DNA of 64,000 bases from Tragulus kanchil (lineage: Eukaryota > Chordata > Mammalia > Artiodactyla > Tragulidae). The stretch covers positions 140,448,854-140,512,853 of the forward strand of contig JAIOJX010000031.1 in NCBI GenBank assembly GCA_022376925.1, read 5' to 3'. This document shows positions 24,501-33,500 of the stretch, in pieces. The notes below the pieces were generated by a model. The model did not search any database. It was not told the DNA's origin and saw only the letters and a program-made list of their open reading frames with translations. The translations under genes and the position numbers were made by a program. How positions within the stretch are numbered: position 1 is the stretch's first letter; each line of letters begins with the position of its first letter.

Positions 24501-27500
24501 GAGGGACCAGCTTACGGCCGAACTCAGACTATGGCCCCAAACTTGTCACAGCCACACAGCCCTGGCGTCTTTATGTCCTACATGTTTTTCCCCTTTAAAT
24601 GAGTTCATTTGCTCTGAGTGGAAGTAAAACCTATGCTAAACACCACACATTGTAGAAAGTTTTAGCTTCCATGGCCGGCTCCTTGTTCAGGGAGGCAAGA
24701 GCGTGATGCTGAAGACACCTGCCCTGCGCGGGTCCCCCAGGGTGGAAGGTGTCCCTCCCTTTGACCACCTCTGGTCCAGGAGGCGCCTCTTGCGGACGGG
24801 GGGCTGCGGGGTGACCGACGGCCCTGTCTCCCCAGTATTACACCTGCAGCTGCATCCTGGCCTTCATCGCTTGCTCCGTCTTCCTGCGGATGAGCCTGGA
24901 GCTGAAGGTCGTGCTGCTGTCGGTGGCCTTGGTGGCCTACCTGCTGCTCTTCCACTTCTACCCGTGCTGGCAGGGGGACTCCTGCGGCCACAGCCCAGGC
25001 AACCTCACCAGGACCGGCGGCACCCTCAGGTGGGGCCCATTCCCTCACGGCAGGGCCCCTGCCCGCACCTGTCTGGACTGTGCCTTGCTGTCTCAGTGCC
25101 ATTTCCAGCTCGGGTGCCTTTGCGTCCACCGCCTGCCCGGATGGACAGCGCGTAGGCGGGCCTGGCTGGTGGCGGGGTTTCCATGTTACAGACGGGGAAG
25201 CGGTGGCTCAGACCTCGGGTCGACCGGGCTCAGCACTGAGCGTGAGCCCGCTGCCGGGGCCGCCTGGCCGTCCTGTCTCTAGGTCGGTCCGGGGTGGGAG
25301 GTGGGGCGGCGGTTCCAGCCCTGTCCCCGGCTCTGAGCCGCGTCCTGGGTCTCCAGAGTTCTGCAGAGAGTCGTTGTCTCTGACCTGTTTCCAGACACAT
25401 GGCAGGGGTTGGTGTGTGTGCTTCGGGGGCTGCGGGCTCAGGTGGATTGAAGACAGGGGCCTGGCTGCCTTGAACTAAAAGGCAGGAGCCTGGGGATGCA
25501 GAGCAGGGTCTGCTCCGGTGGCCTGGCTTGCACCCGAGGACTCCTTCGGCCCACCTGCAAGCCCCGCTCAGCTCGAGGAGCCCGGGCTGTCTTCAGCCTG
25601 CCCGGGGTGCTTCCCTCCACCTTGCTATGACCCTCCCTGTGACCGGGTTTTCGCTCAGGCGTCACCTCCCTGTCCGCCTCCGCCAGATATCCCTCTTCCC
25701 TTTACAACCGGAAGCATCTTGTTCTCCAGCCGCGAGCACGTGGGCTCAGAGGGCAGCCTGCCTTCCCACGCGCTGGCCCTGGGTCTGGGCCTCACGCGGT
25801 CCCTGCATTTGGAGGGGGCTCGGGGGGAAGTGGAGATGACGCCTGCCTTTCCCTCCTCTTGTCCAGCGGATCTGCATGCCGCTCGTGGAATCCGCAAACA
25901 ATGGACAGTTTCTACCTGGTCTTGTTCTACGCCGCCCTCGTCATGCTCTCCAGACAGGTACCGCCCTGGAGGCGCGCCCGCGTCCCAGGCTGGGCAGCGG
26001 GGCTTTTACGCTCTGTTTGGAGAGGGGCGTGGGGTGGGCGGGGCCGCCTCTGATTGGCAGCCGCGCACAAGGCGGCGTCTTTCAAGAAGCTCTGGTCCTG
26101 GGGTCAGGGCTCCTATGTCTTTACCTCCCGTCCGGACGTGAGTGACCCTCACCCCCGTGGGTCACCTGAGGAGCGTGAGATCTCGGCTGACGGGGGTTTG
26201 GAGGCCACAGCGGGTTGGCGGTTGAGTTGGAGACCTCGGCCAGGGGCGCGGGGCGGCTCTGTAGCCCCCAGGGTCACGCGTGGGCTCGGCCCTCGCTTGC
26301 TGGGGCCAGGACACTGATGCCCGCCGTCCGCAGATCGACTACTACTGCCGCCTGGACTTTCTGTGGAAGAAGAAGTTCAAGAAGGAACACGAGGAGTTTG
26401 AAACCATGGAGAACGTGAACCGCCTTCTTCTAGAGAATGTCCTGCCGGCGCACGTGGCCGCCCACTTCATCGGGTTCTGCAGAGAGTCGTTGTCTCTGAC
26501 CTGTTTCCAGACACATGGCAGGGGTTGGTGTGTGTGCTTCGGGGGCTGCGGGCTCAGGTGGATTGAAGACAGGGGCCTGGCTGCCTTGAACTAAAAGGCA
26601 GGAGCCTGGGGATGCAGAGCAGGGTCTGCTCCGGTGGCCTGGCTTGCACCCGAGGACTCCTTCGCCCACCTGCAAGCCCCGCTCAGCTCGAGGAGCCCGG
26701 GCTGTCTTCAGCCTGCCCGGGGTGCTTCCCTCCACCTTGCTATGACCCTCCCTGTGACCGGGTTTTCGCTCAGGCGTCACCTCCCTGTCCGCCTCCGCCA
26801 GATATCCCTCTTCCCTTTACAACCGGAAGCATCTTGTTCTCCAGCCGCGAGCACGTGGGCTCAGAGGGCAGCCTGCCTTCCCACGCGCTGGCCCTGGGTC
26901 TGGGCCTCACGCGGTCCCTGCATTTGGAGGGGGCTCGGGGGGAAGTGGAGATGACGCCTGCCTTTCCCTCCTCTTGTCCAGCGGATCTGCATGCCGCTCG
27001 TGGAATCCGCAAACAATGGACAGTTTCTACCTGGTCTTGTTCTACGCCGCCCTCGTCATGCTCTCCAGACAGGTACCGCCCTGGAGGCGCGCCCGCGTCC
27101 CAGGCTGGGCAGCGGGGCTTTTACGCTCTGTTTGGAGAGGGGCGTGGGGCGGGCGGGCCCCCTTTGATTGGCAGCCGCGCACAAGGCGGCGTCTTTCAAG
27201 AAGCTCTGGTCCTGGGGTCAGGGCTCCTATGTCTTTACCTCCCGTCCGGACGTGAGTGACCCTCACCCCCGTGGGTCACCTGAGGAGCGTGAGATCTCGG
27301 CTGACGGGGGTTTGGAGGCCACAGCGGGTTGGCGGTTGAGTTGGAGACCTCGGCCAGGGGCGCGGGGCGGCTCTGTAGCCCCCAGGGTCACGCGTGGGCT
27401 CGGCCCTCGCTTGCTGGGGCCAGGACACTGATGCCCGCCGTCCGCAGATCGACTACTACTGCCGCCTGGACTTTCTGTGGAAGAAGAAGTTCAAGAAGGA

Positions 27501-30500
27501 ACACGAGGAGTTTGAAACCATGGAGAACGTGAACCGCCTTCTTCTAGAGAATGTCCTGCCGGCGCACGTGGCCGCCCACTTCATCGGGGACAAGCTTAAC
27601 GAGGTGGGGATGGCAAGGGGCTGGTCCCTCGGGCAGGGAGCTGGAGGGCACGGGGACTGGCCTGCGGAGGGGAGGCGCTTTCCGCGCTTGATCTCCGGGG
27701 CTCATGGCCTCACCGATGTGCCAGGGAGACTGTGTGTGGCGTTAGCTGTAGGAAAACAGGCTTTGGAGCCAGAGACCTGGGTGCAGGTCTCACTGCCCGG
27801 AGCCTTGATTTTCATATCTATAAAATGGAGCAGACAGTATGTGACTGGCAGGATTGTTGCAAGGTGTGCCTGTCCGGGTATTTGTAATCCAACTTTTCTT
27901 TTTTTTTTAAAAAATTTTGGCCACTTTTATTGATCTTTCATTTATTTCTTTTCTTTTTTTTTTTTTTATTTATTTATTTATTTATTTTGGTGGGGGTCGG
28001 GTTGGGGAGGGAGGGGAGCAGGCGGGCCACTTCTATTGGTCTTTCATTTGTCTATTTTCATCCATCTTTGTTCTTTGGCTCCTGTGGGCCTCCCATCGCA
28101 GTGGCCTCTGTGGTTGCAGAGCACCGGCTCTGGGCGCATGCGCTCCAGAGCTCCGGCTCAGTAATCGGACACATCGGTCCAGCCGCTCCGCGGCACATGG
28201 GATCTTCCTAGGCCAGGGATTGAACCGGTGGCCTTTGCACTGCAAGGTGGTGTCCTTACCCAGTGGACCATCAGGAAGCCCTCGTTTATTTATTTTCATC
28301 CATCTTTATTCTTTGGCCTGTGTGGGCCTCCCATTGCAGTGGCCTCTCTCGCTGCAGAGCTCGGCTCTGGACACATGCGCCCAGAGCACTGGCTCAGAAT
28401 TGGACACACTGGTCCAGCCTCTCTGTGGTATATGGGATCTTCCTGGACCAGGGATGGAACCGGTGCCCTTGCACTGCAAGGTGGACTCTTTGCCCACTGG
28501 ACCACCAGGGAAGCCCGGTACTTGTAATCTGGACCATCTGCTGATGAAAACGTGCCTTTCTGTGGAAGAAGAAGTTCAAGAAGGAACACGAGGAGTTTGA
28601 AACCATGGAGAACGTGAACCGCCTTCTTCTAGAGAATGTCCTGCCGGCGCACGTGGCCGCCCACTTCATCGGGGACAAGCTTAACGAGGTGGGGATGGCA
28701 AGGGGCTGGTCCCTCGGGCAGGGAGCTGGAGGGCACGGGGACTGGCCTGCGGAGGGGAGGCGCTTTCCGCGCTTGATCTCCGGGGCTCATGGCCTCACCG
28801 ATGTGCCAGGGAGACTGTGTGTGGCGTTAGCTGTAGGAAAACAGGCTTTGGAGCCAGAGACCTGGGTGCAGGTCTCACTGCCCGGAGCCTTGATTTTCAT
28901 ATCTATAAAATGGAGCAGACAGTATGTGACTGGCAGGATTGTTGCAAGGTGTGCCTGTCCGGGTATTTGTAATCCAACTTTTCTTTTTTTTTTAAAAAAT
29001 TTTGGCCACTTTTATTGATCTTTCATTTATTTCTTTTCTTTTTTTTTTTTTTAAAGATTATTTATTTATTTATTTTGGTGGGGGGGTGGGGTGGGGAGGG
29101 AGGGGAGCAGGCGGGCCACTTCTATTGGTCTTTCATTTGTCTATTTTCATCCATCTTTGTTCTTTGGCTCCTGTGGGCCTCCCATCGCAGTGGCCTCTGT
29201 GGTTGCAGAGCACCGGCTCTGGGCGCATGCGCTCCAGAGCTCCGGCTCAGTAATCGGACACATCGGTCCAGCCGCTCCGCGGCACATGGGATCTTCCTAG
29301 GCCAGGGATTGAACCGGTGGCCTTTGCACTGCAAGGTGGTGTCCTTACCCAGTGGACCATCAGGGAAGCCCTCGTTTATTTATTTTCATCCATCTTTATT
29401 CTTTGGCCTGTGTGGGCCTCCCATTGCAGTGGCCTCTCTCGCTGCAGAGCTCGGCTCTGGACACATGCGCTTCAGAGCACTGGCTCGTAATTGGACACAC
29501 TGGTCCAGCCTCTCTGTGGTATATGGGATCTTCCTGGACCAGGGATGGAACCGGTGCCCCTTGCACTGCAAGGTGGACTCTTTGCCCACTGGACCACCAG
29601 GGAAGCCCCGGGTACTTGTAATCTGGACCATCTGCTGATGAAAACGTGCCTTTCTACAGTCCTGTCTAGCTGTGTCCTGTCTATGGAAACTCAGCCCCAG
29701 TGAGCAGATCCCAGGCCTCCTGGCTTAACCATCTCCTGTCTGGGGGTTGTCAGCCCGTAGCTGTGCAGACCCAGGGGACTTAAAGGAACCCAGACCACCT
29801 GAGGCTGACCCTCCTCAACAAACTGAGAACCTCCTGTTTTGTAACGGTCCCCAGTTGAATCTCATGGACGGCTGGGTCAAGAGCCGCTGCTCCACGCCCC
29901 CTCCCTCCCACCACAGCCCAGCTCCTGGAGTCCAAGGAGGACGCGCCGCCCCAGCCTGTTCCCTGCCCCTCACGGGTCCTGTCCTTCCCCGCCCCGATCC
30001 AGGACTGGTACCATCAGTCCTACGACTGCGTGTGCGTCATGTTCGCGTCCGTGCCCGACTTTAAAGTGTTCTACACGGAGTGTGACGTCAACAAGGAAGG
30101 GCTGGAGTGCCTGCGCCTGCTCAACGAGATCATCGCCGACTTCGACGAGGTAGGGCCTCCCCGACCCAGCCTGGAGAGGGCGGGGCGCCCCTGCCCCGCC
30201 CCTCTCATCCCCTCCCCCTCGCCGCCCCGCCCCTCCCCGCCGTTGCACAAAGGATGATGGGTGCACACGCCTTTGCCCGTCTTTGGTATGTCTTTGGTCA
30301 CCTTCTCTGACTGGCAGGTGGTAGGACTGATTCTCGCTAAGCCTGGGCTGGCCGTCTGTTTTAGAGCTCGTCGCTCAGTGTGGGCTTAACCCCTCACTGC
30401 AAGCCACCCGCATGGCTGAGCAGACTCTGCTGAGCGGGTGTTTGCATTTAGCGGGAAGGAGATTTGGATGAGGAGAGAGACAAGGAGTGTCAAGGAACAA

Positions 30501-33500
30501 AGACAAGAGGGAGGCGCAGGGAGAGACCCCAAGGCTGTGTCCCTGCCTTTACGGAGGCGTGAACTCGATGGCAGGGGCCCAGCATGGGAAATGCTTGCCT
30601 TACAAGTGGCGATGGGAGAGGACCGGACCCCCTTGGCGTCCCATACGGCCCTGCTTCCCTCTGTCCTCCAGCTGCTGTTAAAGCCCAAGTTCAGTGGCGT
30701 GGAGAAGATCAAGACCATCGGCAGCACATACATGGCAGCTGCGGGGCTCAGCATCCCCTCCGGGCACGAGAACCAGGTACCCAGCCAAACTGGGGTCCTC
30801 CCGGACCAGCCCCAAATGGGAAGCCAACAGACGGGCCCAGACTGGTGCTGTACTTAAAGGGGTCCCCTCTCCACTTAAAGGGGTCTCTCTTCTGTGAGGA
30901 GGGCCGAGGAGCTCACGGCGCAGCCTGGGAGAGGACTGGGTGGAGGGGTTGGGACAGGTGCTCGCTCGCCGGGACGGGCATTTGAGGTGCGCGCGGTTTG
31001 GACCCCTGTGGAGGAGCCTGGCACAGCTCTGCCCAGCAGGGCTCCCCCATGGGTTTCATGCCCAGGCTGGCACACAGTGCTCCGGGTCAGGGTGCTCTTG
31101 AGGCAGGAAGAGGGGATGACGCCGCCCCTGGCCCTGCATGCAGTGCTCTGTGGCCGTGCCCGACTTTAAAGTGTTCTACACGGAGTGTGACGTCAACAAG
31201 GAAGGGCTGGAGTGCCTGCGCCTGCTCAACGAGATCATCGCCGACTTCGACGAGGTAGGGCCTCCCCGACCCAGCCTGGAGAGGGCGGGGCGCCCCGGCC
31301 CCGCCCCTCTCATCCCCCCCCCCCCGCCGCCCCGCCCCTCCCCGCCGTTGCACAAAGGATGATGGGTGCACACGCCTTTGCCCGTCTTTGGTATGTCTTT
31401 GGTCACCTTCTCTGACTGGCAGGTGGTAGGACTGATTCTCGCTAAGCCTGGGCTGGCCGTCTGTTTTAGAGCTCGTCGCTCAGTGTGGGCTTAACCCCTC
31501 ACTGCAAGCCACCCGCATGGCTGAGCAGACTCTGCTGAGCGGGTGTTTGCATTTAGCGGGAAGGAGATTTGGATGAGGAGAGAGACAAGGAGTGTCAAGG
31601 AACAAAGACAAGAGGGAGGCGCAGGGAGAGACCCCAAGGCTGTGTCCCTGCCTTTACGGAGGCGTGAACTCGATGGCAGGGGCCCAGCATGGGAAATGCT
31701 TGCCTTACAAGTGGCGATGGGAGAGGACCGGACCCCCTTGGCGTCCCATACGGCCCTGCTTCCCTCTGTCCTCCAGCTGCTGTTAAAGCCCAAGTTCAGT
31801 GGCGTGGAGAAGATCAAGACCATCGGCAGCACATACATGGCAGCTGCGGGGCTCAGCATCCCCTCCGGGCACGAGAACCAGGTACCCAGCCAAACTGGGG
31901 TCCTCCCGGACCAGCCCCAAATGGGAAGCCAACAGACGGGCCCAGACTGGTGCTGTACTTAAAGGGGTCCCCTCTCCACTTAAAGGGGTCTCCTCTTCTG
32001 TGAGGAGGGCCGAGGAGCTCACGGCGCAGCCTGGGAGAGGACTGGGTGGAGGGGTTGGGACAGGTGGTCCCTCGCCAGGAGGGGCATTTGTGGGGCGCTC
32101 GGTTTGGACCCCTGTGGAGGAGCCTGGCACAGCTCTGCCCAGCAGGGCTCCCCCATGGGTTTCATGCCCAGGCTGGCACACAGTGCTCCGGGTCAGGGTG
32201 CTCTTGAGGCAGGAAGAGGGGATGACGCCGCCCCTGGCCCTGCATGCAGTGCTCTGTCCCGCAGGACCTGGAGCGGCAGCACGCCCACATCGGCATCATG
32301 GTGGAGTTCAGCACCGCCCTGATGAGCAAGCTGGACGGCATCAACCGGCACTCCTTCAACTCCTTCCGCCTCCGAGTCGGTGAGGCCCCGGGGAGGCGGG
32401 GAGACTGTGCGGCCCGCCTCCTGGCAGACCCACGCGCAGTCCCGAGTATGTTGCCCTCTGTTGGGAGAAACCTTAGGAATCTCTGTCTGATCTTACCACC
32501 CACTGATGGGGTAATTATTCTTTCTTTGCATCCTACTTAGCTTTCAAAGTTTTAAGAAGATATATCACTGTGGGGAAATCCCTGGCTGTAAACAGGTGAC
32601 CTGAAATATCCTGAGAACAAAGCAAAATTGTTCACCTAAGCAGTCACTGGTAGCTTACAGGGTCCATGCTCAAGGTCCATTTAGTGTTTAAGAGGCAATG
32701 AACAGATACAGATATGGTAAAGAATCTTGGGGCTTCCCTGGTGGTCCAGTGGGTAAGGACACCACCTTGCAGTGCAAGGGGCGCCAGTTCGATCCCTGGC
32801 CTGGGAAGATCCCACGTGTCGCGGAGCGGCTGGACCGATGTGTCCAATTACCAAGCCGGAGCTCTGGAGCGCATGCGCCCAGAGCCGGTGCTCTGTGGTG
32901 AGAAAGGCTGCTGCGGTAGGAAAAAGAACGGGCCAAAGAACAAAGATGGATAGAAATAGATAAATGAAAGACCAATAGAAGTGGCCAAAAAGAAGAGAAA
33001 ATCTTCCTGCAAGGCCTGGGTTTGATCCGTGGGTTGGAAAGATCTCACCTGGAGGAGGAAATGGCAACCCACTCGTCTTCTTGCTTGGAGAACCCCATGG
33101 ACAGAGGCACCTGGAGGGCTACTGCCAAGGGGTCACGCAGTCTGACTCACACCCACAGCAGACACAGGAAGCGCTAACACTGGACTGGCTAGTGAAGGCT
33201 GAAGAGGAGCTGCCCGGGGAGTGGTCCCCTCCCACCTCAGGGACCCTCTGCCCATTGGGGCCTTTCCCATGGCACAGCCCCAGCAGGGCTCCCCCATGGG
33301 TTTCATGCCCAGGCTGGCACACAGTGCTCCGGGTCAGGGTGCTCTTGAGGCAGGAAGAGGGGATGACGCCGCCCCTGGCCCTGCATGCAGTGCTCTGTCC
33401 CGCAGGACCTGGAGCGCAGCACGCCCACATCGGCATCATTGTGGAGTTCAGCACCGGCCGGATGAGCTAGCGGGACGTCATCAACCGGCACTCCTTCAAC

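Larger units (their letters stand above)
25355..27586. repeat. Tandem duplication D8: 25355-26471 repeated at 26472-27586
   Basis: Offset 1,114-1,115 bp. The clean joint cuts the pre-C2 exon after AHFIG. The copies differ around 26035-26055 against 27150-27168. Confidence 0.93.
27471..29653. repeat. Tandem duplication D9: 27471-28555 repeated at 28556-29653
   Basis: Offset 1,085 bp, joint with 6 bp of shared sequence (CTTTCT). Carries a MIR and two CHR SINEs in both copies. Confidence 0.93.
30049..32258. repeat. Tandem duplication D10: 30049-31151 repeated at 31154-32258
   Basis: Offset 1,105 bp; joint inside the C2a start exon. Copies differ in a C-rich run (30195-30235) and over 30948-31000. 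Confidence 0.93.
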
